Origin: Cribrihabitans marinus
GTDB taxonomy: Bacteria > Pseudomonadota > Alphaproteobacteria > Rhodobacterales > Rhodobacteraceae
Direction: 5' to 3'
Length of the DNA stretch: 64,000 bases
NCBI RefSeq assembly: GCF_900109035.1
Contig: NZ_FNYD01000007.1
Location: 204,617 to 268,616, forward strand
The position numbers and the translations under genes are program-made. This document shows, in pieces, positions 56,517-64,000 of this stretch; position 1 is the stretch's first letter, and each line of letters starts with the position of its first letter. The notes under the pieces were generated by a model. That model was not told where the DNA came from. It worked only from the letters and a program-made list of their open reading frames with translations, and did no database searches.

Positions 56517-57451
56517 CCTGGCTGACCGTTGCAGTTCTGATCCTGGCGGCCCTCCTGGCCGCCTATCCCTTTGTCCGCGAAGCCCGGCGCAAGGTAATGA
56601 CCGACACCGCGCGTCGGGCCGCGCCCGGGCGCCTGGCCAGGCTGTCGCGCGGCGTGACCCACTACCGTTGGCACGGACCCGCGCGCGGGCCGGTTGCGGT
56701 CTGCGTGCACGGGCTGACCACGCCCTCTTATGTCTTCGACGGGCTGGTCGAGGGGTTGGCGGCGCTGGGCTACCGGGTGCTGACCTACGACCTCTACGGG
56801 CGCGGCTGGTCGGACAGGCCGGCCGGCGATCAGGACGCGATCTTCTTCCTGGAGCAGCTTGAAGAGCTGCTGGCCGATCAGCGGGTCGGGGACGACCTGA
56901 CGCTGGTCGGCTATTCCATGGGCGGTTCCATCGCCACATGCTTTGCCGCCGCCCATCCCGACAGGCTGCGCCAGCTGGTTCTGCTGGCGCCTGCCGGGGT
57001 CGGGAATACCGGCGACCGGCTGGCGGGCTTCGTGCGAAAGACGCCGATCCTGGGCGACTGGCTGATGCACATGACCTTTCCCGCCCGACACCGGCGCGGC
57101 ACCGAGGCCGAGCGCGCCCTGCCGAGCGCGGTTCCCGACATCGTCGACCGCCAACAGGCCGAGCTGGACTGGCGCGGATTCGTGCCGGCGGTGCTGGCCA
57201 GCCTGCGCGGCATCCTCGGGCGGACGCTCGAATCCGAGCACCGGCGGATCCATACTGCCGGTGTTCCGGTGCTGGCGATCTGGGCGCGCAAGGACGACGT
57301 GATTCCGGTGGCACACATGGGAAGGCTGGCGGAATGGTCGCGCGCCGCCCGGCAGGAGGTGATCGAGGAGGCCGGCCACGGCCTGACCTACACCCATGCC
57401 GAAGAGGTGACGGCGATCCTCAGGGCGCGGCTGCGCGAAGGTCTGGAGTGA
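56513..57451 (+). CDS. Membrane-anchored alpha/beta hydrolase
   Basis: 312 residues. An N-terminal hydrophobic helix (TWLTVAVLILAALLAAYPFV) serves as anchor. Oxyanion region VCVHGLTTPSY, nucleophile in VGYSMGGSIA, acid in IWARKDDVIPV, His in EAGHGLTY. Serine hydrolase of unknown substrate, probably facing the periplasm. ATG overlaps the preceding stop. The 3' end overlaps the MFS gene on the other strand by 32 nt. Confidence 0.85.
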   Translation: MTWLTVAVLILAALLAAYPFVREARRKVMTDTARRAAPGRLARLSRGVTHYRWHGPARGPVAVCVHGLTTPSYVFDGLVEGLAALGYRVLTYDLYGRGWSDRPAGDQDAIFFLEQLEELLADQRVGDDLTLVGYSMGGSIATCFAAAHPDRLRQLVLLAPAGVGNTGDRLAGFVRKTPILGDWLMHMTFPARHRRGTEAERALPSAVPDIVDRQQAELDWRGFVPAVLASLRGILGRTLESEHRRIHTAGVPVLAIWARKDDVIPVAHMGRLAEWSRAARQEVIEEAGHGLTYTHAEEVTAILRARLREGLE

Positions 57452-58688
57452 GCGGCCCGTCCGGCGGCAGCGGGCGCTCGCGGATCGGCAGGTGCACCAG
57501 CGCGCTGAACGCACCGACGCCCACGCCGACCCACCAGACCAGCGTGTAGTCGCCATAGATGTCATAGAGCCTGCCGCCCAGCCAGACGCCCAGGAAACCG
57601 CCGATTTGGTGGCTGAGAAACACGATGCCATAGAGCGTGCCCATGTAGCGCAGTCCGTAGATATAGGCCACGAGACCCGAGGTCAGCGGCACCGTCGCCA
57701 GCCAGAGCGACCCCATCACCACCGAAAAGACGATGACCGAACCCGGCGTGATCGGCATCAGGATGAAGGCACCGGCAGCCACGGTGCGGGCGGTGTAGAT
57801 CCCGGCCAGCAGGTATTTGCGGGGATAGCGGCTGCCGGCCCAGCCCGCCGCCAGCGTACCCGCGATATTGGCCAACCCGATCAACGAGATCGCCACCGCC
57901 CCCAGCGCCGAGGTCGTTGTGATCCCCATCCCGTGCAGCAGGCCGCCCGGTGCGATCGGGCCGCTCATCTCGGTCACGAAGGCGGGGAAATGCGCGGTGA
58001 TGAAGGCCAGCTGATAGCCACAGCTGAAGAAGCCCAGGAAGATCATCGCATAGCTCGGATCGCGAAAGGCCTTGACCAGGATCCGACCCATGCTCTCTTC
58101 CAGCTCGGCCTTGCCCGAGCGCACGGGCGCGCGCATCAGCGGCAGGGTCAGCACCAGGGCCAGGACGGCCGCGGCAAAGACCACGAAGACCTGCTGCCAG
58201 CTGAGGAACCGCATCAGGAACTCGGCGGCGGGGGCGCCGACAACCTGGCCCAGGCTGCCCGCGGCGGTGACGATCCCCAGCGCCATCGAGCGGTTGGCGT
58301 CAGACGCCGCGCGGCCCACCACCGCCAGCACGACGCCGAAGCCGGTGCCGGCAATACCGAACCCCACCAGCCAGGCGTAGAGCTGATGCGCCAGCGGCGT
58401 GGTGGAGGCGGCGGTCAGCACCATCCCGGCGGCATAGGTCAACGCCCCCAGCACGATCGCCTTTCGGTCGCCGATCTTCTCGGCGATGGCGGCAAAGATC
58501 GGCTGGCCGATCCCCCAGGCCAGGTTCTGGATGGCGATGGCCAGCGAGAATTCGGTCCTGAGCCAGCCGAATTCCTCGGCCACGGGGATCTGGAACACGC
58601 CGAAGGAGGCCCGCACCGCAAAGCTCACGGTGATGATGACGCAACTGACGATCAGGACCGGGGTGATCAGGCGGGTGTCACGGGTCAT
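57420..58688 (-). CDS. MFS transporter
   Basis: 422 residues with about twelve hydrophobic segments, and GRAASDANRSMALGIVTAAGSLGQVVGAP and YRYPRKYLLA-type basic loops between them. Resembles the oxalate/formate antiporter-like (OFA) and monocarboxylate group. Substrate unknown. Inner membrane. Monocistronic; the 3' end overlaps the alpha/beta hydrolase gene. Confidence 0.88.
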   Translation of the reverse strand: MTRDTRLITPVLIVSCVIITVSFAVRASFGVFQIPVAEEFGWLRTEFSLAIAIQNLAWGIGQPIFAAIAEKIGDRKAIVLGALTYAAGMVLTAASTTPLAHQLYAWLVGFGIAGTGFGVVLAVVGRAASDANRSMALGIVTAAGSLGQVVGAPAAEFLMRFLSWQQVFVVFAAAVLALVLTLPLMRAPVRSGKAELEESMGRILVKAFRDPSYAMIFLGFFSCGYQLAFITAHFPAFVTEMSGPIAPGGLLHGMGITTTSALGAVAISLIGLANIAGTLAAGWAGSRYPRKYLLAGIYTARTVAAGAFILMPITPGSVIVFSVVMGSLWLATVPLTSGLVAYIYGLRYMGTLYGIVFLSHQIGGFLGVWLGGRLYDIYGDYTLVWWVGVGVGAFSALVHLPIRERPLPPDGPLTPDLRAAAP

Positions 58689-58835
58689 AGCGGGCCTCGC
58701 TTGGGATGCCGGAACCGTATGGGAGCCTGTCGCGCTGTCAATTCAAGCTTTCTGTGCCTTCGGATCAGCGGATTTGATGTGTCCGCGCGGCGCGTGGTGC
58801 TTTTCACCACGCCCGCGCCGCGCTAAGGCTGCGCC

Positions 58836-59894
58836 ATGACCGAGGTGACAGACCTTTACGCCGCGCGCGTGGCCGATGGCACGTTGCAGGCCGATCCCGC
58901 CCAGGAGGCGGTTCTGCCCGAGTTCGAGCGCATCCGTTCTGCCCTGGCCGAGCCGGCCAAGCGCGGTCTGTTCCGCAAGGCGCCGCCACCGCCCGAGGGC
59001 CTCTATCTCTGGGGCGGGGTCGGGCGCGGCAAGTCCATGCTGATGGATCTGTTCGTCGAAACGCTGGGCGAGATCCCCAACCGCCGTGTACATTTCCACG
59101 CCTTCATGCAGGAGATCCACGCCCAACTGCACGAGGCCCGCCAGGGCAATGCCGAAGACGCGCTGGCCCCGGTGGCCGCCGGCGTGGCGCGGGACGTGCG
59201 GGTGCTGGCCTTCGACGAGATGCAGATCACCGACATCACCGACGCGATGATCGTCGGCCGCCTGTTCGAGGCGCTGTTCGACGCGGGCGTGGTGGTCGTG
59301 ACCACCTCGAACCGGGTGCCCGACGATCTCTACAAAGACGGTCTGAACCGGCAGCTGTTCCTGCCCTTCATCCAACTCATCAAGGAACGCATGGTGGTGT
59401 GGGAGCTGACCTCGCCGACCGATTACCGCCAAGACCGGCTCGAGGGTGCGCAGGTCTATTTCACCCCCATCGGCCCCGAGGCGCGCGCGGCGATCCGCGC
59501 CGTCTGGACCGACCTGAGCGGCGGGGCGGCCGAACCTCTGCACCTGAAGGTCAAGGGCCGCGACGTGGTGCTGCCGGCCTTCCGCAACGGCGTGGCGCGG
59601 GCCAGCTTCTACGACCTGTGCGGCCGGATGCTGGGGCCGGCGGACTACCTGGCGGTGGCCGAGGCGGTGCGGGTCCTGGTGCTCGAGGACATTCCGCGCC
59701 TGTCGCGCAACAATTTCAACGAGGCCAAGCGCTTCGTCACCCTGATCGACGCGCTTTACGAGGCGCGGGTGCGGCTGATCTGTTCGGCCGCCGCCGAGCC
59801 CGAGATGCTCTATGTCGAGGGCGAGGGCACGTTCGAATTCGAACGCACCGCATCGCGCCTGCGCGAGATGATGGCCGCCGACTGGGGGCAGTGA
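58836..59894 (+). CDS. zapE: Cell division ATPase ZapE (AFG1-like)
   Basis: 352 residues. P-loop LWGGVGRGKSMLMDLF, Walker B VLAFDEMQITDITDAM, and the family-typical TTSNRVPDDLYKDGLNRQLFLPFI. ZapE associates with the Z ring and is needed under low oxygen or heat in E. coli; the mitochondrial relative Afg1 handles respiratory proteins. Cytoplasmic, monocistronic. Convergent with tdh. Confidence 0.93.
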   Translation: MTEVTDLYAARVADGTLQADPAQEAVLPEFERIRSALAEPAKRGLFRKAPPPPEGLYLWGGVGRGKSMLMDLFVETLGEIPNRRVHFHAFMQEIHAQLHEARQGNAEDALAPVAAGVARDVRVLAFDEMQITDITDAMIVGRLFEALFDAGVVVVTTSNRVPDDLYKDGLNRQLFLPFIQLIKERMVVWELTSPTDYRQDRLEGAQVYFTPIGPEARAAIRAVWTDLSGGAAEPLHLKVKGRDVVLPAFRNGVARASFYDLCGRMLGPADYLAVAEAVRVLVLEDIPRLSRNNFNEAKRFVTLIDALYEARVRLICSAAAEPEMLYVEGEGTFEFERTASRLREMMAADWGQ

Positions 59895-59904
59895 GGGCGC
59901 AAGC

Positions 59905-60948
59905 TCAACCGGTCCAGTCCAGCACGACCTTTCCGCTCTGGCCGGACTTCATGGCAGCGAACCCTTGGGCGAAATCGGCCACGTCGAAACGGTGGGTGAT
60001 GACCCGGCTCACGTCGAGCCCGTTCTGCAGCATGGCGATCATCTTGTACCAGGTCTCGAACATCTCGCGACCATAGACGCCCTTGATTGTGATCGCCTTG
60101 AACACGATGCGCGACCAGTCCACCGGCGACTTGCCCGGCGGGATGCCCAGCAGCGCGATCTTGCCGCCCATCACCAGCGCCTCGACCATCTGGTCCAGCG
60201 CCGCCTGGCTGCCGGACATCTCCAGGCCCACATCGAAGCCTTCCTTCATGCCGTGTTCGCGGATCACGTCATTGAGATCCTCGCGGCTGACATCCACGGT
60301 GCGCACCTTTGGCACCACATGCTGCGCCAGACTCAGGCGGTCCGGGTTGATGTCGGTGATCACCACGTGGCGCGCGCCGGCGTGCTTGGCGACGGCAGCG
60401 GCCATGATGCCGATCGGCCCGGCGCCGGTGATCAGCACATCCTCGCCCAGCAGATCGAAGCTGAGCGCGGTGTGCACCGCGTTGCCCAGCGGGTCGAGGA
60501 TGGCGCCGATCTCGTCGGGGATGTCGTCGGGCAGCGGCACCACGTTGAAGGCCGGCAAGCGCAGGTATTCGGCGAAAGCCCCCTGTTCGTTCACGCCGAT
60601 CCCGCGCGTGCCGGGGTCCAGGTGGAACTTGCCGGCGCGCGACTGGCGGCTGTCGGTGCCGATCAGATGCCCCTCGCCGGAACAGCGCTGGCCGATCTTG
60701 AGACCTGTCACGTCGCGGCCGATCTCGACGATCTCGCCGGCAAACTCGTGCCCGGTGATCAGCGGCACCGGCACGGTGTGTGACGCCCACTCGTCCCAGT
60801 TCCAGATATGGATGTCGGTGCCGCAGATGCCGGTCTTCCTGACCTTGATCAGCACGTCGTCGGGGCCGATCTCGGGCACTGGCGCCTGCACCATCCAAAG
60901 CCCCTCTTCGGGTTTGGATTTCTCCAGGGCGGTCATGGTGTTCTTCAT
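59905..60948 (-). CDS. tdh: L-threonine 3-dehydrogenase
   Basis: 347 residues from the ATG at 60948 (GGAGG just upstream); the frame continues for 29 codons through a dispersed repeat but that part is not coding. MDR-family: catalytic zinc site [19 protein letters not shown] and [13 protein letters not shown] motif [20 protein letters not shown]. Oxidises threonine to 2-amino-3-oxobutyrate for Kbl. The lobe that normally carries four structural-zinc cysteines reads [20 protein letters not shown] and has none. Second gene of kbl-tdh. Confidence 0.94.
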   Translation of the reverse strand: MKNTMTALEKSKPEEGLWMVQAPVPEIGPDDVLIKVRKTGICGTDIHIWNWDEWASHTVPVPLITGHEFAGEIVEIGRDVTGLKIGQRCSGEGHLIGTDSRQSRAGKFHLDPGTRGIGVNEQGAFAEYLRLPAFNVVPLPDDIPDEIGAILDPLGNAVHTALSFDLLGEDVLITGAGPIGIMAAAVAKHAGARHVVITDINPDRLSLAQHVVPKVRTVDVSREDLNDVIREHGMKEGFDVGLEMSGSQAALDQMVEALVMGGKIALLGIPPGKSPVDWSRIVFKAITIKGVYGREMFETWYKMIAMLQNGLDVSRVITHRFDVADFAQGFAAMKSGQSGKVVLDWTG

Positions 60949-60960
60949 GGGTTCCTCCGC

Positions 60961-61029
60961 GCCCCGGGCTTGACCCGGGGCCTCACAAAAGTCCCGGTCC
61001 GGGAGGTCCCGGGTCAAGCCCGGGACGGG
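60961..61029. repeat. Dispersed GC-rich palindromic repeat, copy 2
   Basis: GCCCCGGGCTTGACCCGGGG (60961-60980), then gaggtcccgggtcaagcccg continuing GGACGGG (61003-61029), identical to the module at 3905-3931. It fills the gap between the kbl stop and the tdh ribosome-binding site. Confidence 0.85.
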
Positions 61030-61031
61030 TT

Positions 61032-62216
61032 TCAAATCACGCCGACGGCCTTGCCGGCCACTTCGAAGGCGGCCAGCGCCCGGTCCAGTTCGTTCCGGGT
61101 GAGTGCCGCATTCATCTGGGTGCGGATGCGCGCCTTGCCGCGCGGCACCACCGGAAAGAAGAAGCCCGAGACATAGACCCCCTCGTCGAACAGCCGCGCC
61201 GCCATGTCCTGCGCCAGCTGCGCCTCGCCCAGCATGACCGGGATGATCGGGTGTTCGCCGGGCAGCAGGTCGAAGCCCAGGCGCTCCAGCCCCGCCCGCC
61301 AGTAGCGGGCGTTCTCGAAGAGTTGCGCGCGCAGGGCATCGCCCTCCTCGACCAGCCGGATTGCCTCGATCCCGGCGGAGACAACGGCAGGCGGCAGCGA
61401 GTTGGAGAACAGATAGGGCCGCGCCCGCTGCCGCAGAAGGTCGATCACTGGCTGCGGCCCGGCGATATAACCGCCGATTGCCCCCCCGAGTGCCTTGCCC
61501 AGCGTCCCTGTCAGGATGTCCACATCGACACCGAAATGATCCGGCGTGCCCGCGCCGCGCGGTCCCATGAAGCCGGTGGCGTGGCAGTCGTCGACCATGA
61601 CGATGGCATCATATTCCTGCGCCAGCCGGGTGATCTGCGGCAGGTTGGCCAGGTAGCCATCCATGCTGAATACCCCGTCGGTCGCGATCATGATGTGCCG
61701 CGCCCCGTCCTCGCGCGCCTGTTTCAGCCAGGCCTCCAGGTCGTTCATGTCGTTGTTGAGATAGCGATAGCGTTTCGCCTTGCACAGCCGCACCCCGTCG
61801 ATGATCGAGGCGTGGTTAAGGCTGTCGGAAATGATCGCGTCCTCGGGCCCCAGCAGCGGTTCGAACAGACCGCCATTGGCGTCGAAACAGGCCGCGAAAA
61901 GGATCGCGTCATCCTTGCCCAGAAACGCCGCCAGCTTCTGTTCCATCTCGCGGTGGATGTCCTGCGTGCCGCAGATGAAGCGCACGCTGGCCATGCCGTA
62001 TCCGTGATCGTCCATCGCCCCCTTGGCCGCGGCGATCAGGTCGGTATGGTCGGCCAGGCCGAGATAGTTGTTGGCGCACAGGTTGATGACCTGCCGGTCG
62101 CCGACGCTGATCTCGCCCCGCTGCGGCGAGGTGATCAGACGCTCGCGCTTGTACAGCCCTTCCGCGTCGATCTGGGTCAGCGTGTCGGTGATATGCGTCA
62201 GAAACGCTTGGGACAT
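61032..62216 (-). CDS. kbl: Glycine C-acetyltransferase (2-amino-3-ketobutyrate CoA ligase)
   Basis: 394 residues from the ATG at 62216 with GAGGAG upstream. Alpha-oxoamine synthase: [35 protein letters not shown], and the PLP lysine in [13 protein letters not shown]. Splits aminoketobutyrate with CoA to glycine and acetyl-CoA. Forms an operon with tdh, giving threonine-to-glycine conversion. Inverted repeat upstream may be an operator. Confidence 0.96.
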   Translation of the reverse strand: MSQAFLTHITDTLTQIDAEGLYKRERLITSPQRGEISVGDRQVINLCANNYLGLADHTDLIAAAKGAMDDHGYGMASVRFICGTQDIHREMEQKLAAFLGKDDAILFAACFDANGGLFEPLLGPEDAIISDSLNHASIIDGVRLCKAKRYRYLNNDMNDLEAWLKQAREDGARHIMIATDGVFSMDGYLANLPQITRLAQEYDAIVMVDDCHATGFMGPRGAGTPDHFGVDVDILTGTLGKALGGAIGGYIAGPQPVIDLLRQRARPYLFSNSLPPAVVSAGIEAIRLVEEGDALRAQLFENARYWRAGLERLGFDLLPGEHPIIPVMLGEAQLAQDMAARLFDEGVYVSGFFFPVVPRGKARIRTQMNAALTRNELDRALAAFEVAGKAVGVI

Positions 62217-62646
62217 GATCCGGACTCCTCTGTCGAGTCGGACCTCTAGCATAACGGATGGGATTCCCAAATAGAGGATTGCCGTTATACAGGATTTTTT
62301 TCCGGCAAGCTGGATTCCGCTTGTCTGGGGGCAGTCAAAGCAAAGGCCGCCCCGGTGTGCCAAGCCCCTTGCCAATTGTGTTGAAGCTCCCTGCCTCGCA
62401 CCCGATGCATCATGGCTTTCAAAAGGAAGTTGCCCGCGCAGAATTATGCAAGGACGCCATCGCTCCGAATGCCGGTAGTGCGGGACTTCGCCGTCGCCGA
62501 TCCTATTCTCACTTGTAACTGCCTGTATCCCAAAGCTTTCATATGTTGAGGCGCCGAGATCGCAGAAAGCAGACGTTAAATGCATTGGCCGCGACTGGTT
62601 ACAACGCGGAACGGTGCGGCCGTTCACGACAAACGCAATTCAAATA
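62217..62646. other. 430-nt AT-richer intergenic region upstream of kbl
   Basis: Contains the kbl promoter zone and, beyond it, sequence with no supported ORF and lower GC than the rest of the window. Two short frames here lack ribosome-binding sites and conserved features. It may hold decayed DNA and marks the composition change that continues to the end of the window. Confidence 0.5.
62251..62288. promoter_or_regulatory. Inverted repeat ATAACGG ... CCGTTAT upstream of kbl
   Basis: Perfect 7-bp arms separated by 24 nt, 35 nt before the kbl start, spanning the likely promoter. Spacing suggests two half-sites on the same DNA face. No regulator identified. Confidence 0.4.
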
Positions 62647-63687
62647 TCAAAGTTCGCTTGCGATAAGACTCAGCGCCTTTGCCCGGTCTCCGGCATGTTT
62701 ACCAGTGCGCGCGAGTTGTACGGCGATGCGCTCGGCCTCGGCATATTTCGCCGCCTCGGCCAGCGAACCGGCGATATCCCTCAACGCCCAAGACTGGTGA
62801 TTGCCCTCAATCTGCACAGCGATACGCTCGGCCTCGGTAAATTGACCCGACTGGGCCAGCGACCCCGCGATCCGGTACAAGGCCCAGGCCCGTTTAGAGC
62901 GACCCAAGCGACGCTCGGGCTGCACAACGATGCGTTCGGCTTCCGACCAAAACCGCGTTGCCTCGGCCAATTGCCCTGCCGCGGCCCGTGTCTTGGCGAT
63001 ATGGCTCAACGCTGAAGCTCGGGCCTCGGTGCGCTTGATCTTCGTGAGGGAACGCTCCGCCGCCGACCAAAGCCGCGTTGCTTCGGCCATATTCTCCGCC
63101 CCGGCCTGTGCCCCGGCGATCACCTGCAGCTCCGAAGCCCGGTTAATGGCAGACTCGGGCTGCACAACGATGCGTTCGGCTTCCGACCAAAACCGCTTTG
63201 CCTCGGCCAATTGCCCCACTTTGGCACGCGCCTCTGCGATATCGCTCAACGGCATGGCTCGGGAAGGGACATAGCGACTGGTTTGTACGATCTGCGCGGC
63301 CACGCGCTCCGTCTCGGTAAACAGACAATCGCGAGGCGGGAGGCCATCGCAAAGGCTGACAACGTGGCCGGCGGCGGCGGCGATCGGCCCGTCCTGCAAT
63401 TGCGCTGCGGGATGCGCTTCGAGTTCGCCAAGACTGTCCGCCTCCGGATACGCCGCCAAGGCGCGGGTGACGACGGCGTCTGCCTCGCGCAAGAGCAAGT
63501 AGGCGCGAAGTGCGCTCGACCGATCTGTCGGCGCGGTCTGCCGTGCCTCCTCTAGGAGCTCCGTGACAGTCTCAATGACCGCATTGACCTCAGCGGTATG
63601 TTGGGCCGCCTCGGTTTCCCCGTCCGAGTCCGCAAAGACAGGTGCGCCCAGTAGGCAAAGCGTAAGTACGGCAATAAGGAGCTTCAT
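62647..63687 (-). CDS. Secreted protein with about 40-residue helical repeats
   Basis: 346 residues. Signal peptide MKLLIAVLTLCLLGAPVFA; from about residue 145, five helical repeats of the type AxxGQLAEAxRFWSEAERIVVQPE, with A-S-A-L spaced as in TPR/SEL1-like solenoids. The first and third repeats share about 64 nearly identical bases (62914-62977 and 63154-63217), offset by 240 bp, showing recent duplication or conversion. Probably a periplasmic protein-binding scaffold. AT-rich flanks and a codon mix slightly unlike its neighbours hint at acquisition. Confidence 0.65.
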   Translation of the reverse strand: MKLLIAVLTLCLLGAPVFADSDGETEAAQHTAEVNAVIETVTELLEEARQTAPTDRSSALRAYLLLREADAVVTRALAAYPEADSLGELEAHPAAQLQDGPIAAAAGHVVSLCDGLPPRDCLFTETERVAAQIVQTSRYVPSRAMPLSDIAEARAKVGQLAEAKRFWSEAERIVVQPESAINRASELQVIAGAQAGAENMAEATRLWSAAERSLTKIKRTEARASALSHIAKTRAAAGQLAEATRFWSEAERIVVQPERRLGRSKRAWALYRIAGSLAQSGQFTEAERIAVQIEGNHQSWALRDIAGSLAEAAKYAEAERIAVQLARTGKHAGDRAKALSLIASEL

Positions 63688-64000
63688 GATATACTTGCTG
63701 GCAATATCCGGGAAAATTTTTTTTATTCGCTACCATCCTGCTCGTAAATGGCAAACACCTGCAAAATAGCAGCGACTTCCAATGAATTGATCTTATTGTT
63801 TGTCGCGGTCGCCTCGAAGGTCCGCTTTCGGGAAACATGTATGAACTGCCTTCCCCTGCAAGTGATTTTTCGATGCGCCGCTGACCCTGCTTCTATGTAT
63901 TCGGTCTTTCTTTGGAACCATTTGATTTGCCCCTGACCAAGATGGGAAGTCGCGCGTCCTGTGTCTCGTTAGCTCATCGGCACTTTACGGGCCATGCTCC
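63688..64000. other. AT-rich terminal region, no gene called
   Basis: 313 nt with long A/T runs (e.g. ATTTTTTTTATTCG near 63715). A 62-codon frame is present but lacks a ribosome-binding site and any recognisable feature. It likely includes the promoter of the helical-repeat protein gene at its left side. Confidence 0.5.

Noticed and set aside
60949..61035. 29-codon N-terminal extension of tdh
   Set aside because: The extension is a translation of the dispersed palindromic repeat; a proper ribosome-binding site and the family start lie at 60948.
63748..63936. 62-codon ORF in the AT-rich right end
   Set aside because: No ribosome-binding site, odd Cys-rich composition and no family resemblance.

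Overview
The window is about 64 kb of GC-rich chromosomal DNA from an alphaproteobacterium, most likely Rhodobacteraceae (roseobacter group). The evidence is gene content: glcDEF, a class I hpa meta-cleavage operon, MbfA ferritin, DUF1523, DUF2794 and DUF3095 proteins, ZapE and ImuB. Control sites also fit: a GTTC-N7-GTTC LexA box, an Irr-type ICE palindrome, and a ROSE-like thermometer behind an RpoH-type promoter. I see no phage, plasmid, IS element, CRISPR array or rRNA. One tRNA (Pro, CGG) is present. The dense coding, translational coupling and uniform composition look like core chromosome until about 62.2 kb, where the DNA becomes more AT-rich.

Layout. 0-1.4 kb: 3' part of a GT14 glycosyltransferase. 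1.5-8.2 kb: a six-gene minus-strand cluster with no known function (coiled-coil protein, helical protein, AAA+ ATPase, 446-aa protein, two small membrane proteins); this is the best candidate for an undescribed system. 8.4-11.3 kb: creatinase and a divergent succinate-semialdehyde dehydrogenase. 11.4-14.5 kb: DHFR-like reductase, heat-shock-controlled Hsp20 and two tandem secreted trypsin-like proteases. 14.5-18.5 kb: glycolate oxidase glcDEF. 18.6-20.3 kb: a small secreted protein and an MscS channel. 20.5-27.8 kb: leucine genes leuC, leuD and leuB interleaved with an HdeD-like protein, a membrane protein and an EEP-fold protein, then an EamA transporter.

27.8-35.9 kb: tRNA-Pro, trmO, then the homoprotocatechuate operon hpaF-E-D-(aromatic amino acid decarboxylase)-G-H-I with divergent hpaR. 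35.9-42.8 kb: DUF3095 protein, GT4 glycosyltransferase, asd, a MuiA-family protein, three tandem small ORFs and a beta-carbonic anhydrase. 42.9-47.8 kb: a small helical protein, M17 aminopeptidase coupled to an NlpC/P60 hydrolase, a DUF2794 protein and SOS-regulated imuB. 47.9-57.5 kb: the two formaldehyde-detoxification genes (frmA, fghA) separated by unrelated genes (GNAT, NYN/OST-HTH, TetR, MbfA, AEC transporter), then a translationally coupled string DUF188-HAD-ornithine cyclodeaminase-alpha/beta hydrolase. 57.4-62.2 kb: MFS transporter, zapE, and the kbl-tdh threonine operon. 62.2-64 kb: AT-richer DNA with one secreted helical-repeat protein.

Themes. Catabolic: glycolate, homoprotocatechuate (possibly fed from tyrosine via tyramine), threonine and creatine, giving glyoxylate, pyruvate, succinate semialdehyde, glycine and acetyl-CoA. 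Stress: Hsp20, MscS, MbfA, ImuB and formaldehyde oxidation. Two dispersed intergenic sequence families recur and cut across operons. Starts were chosen by ribosome-binding site, family length and overlap with the upstream stop.
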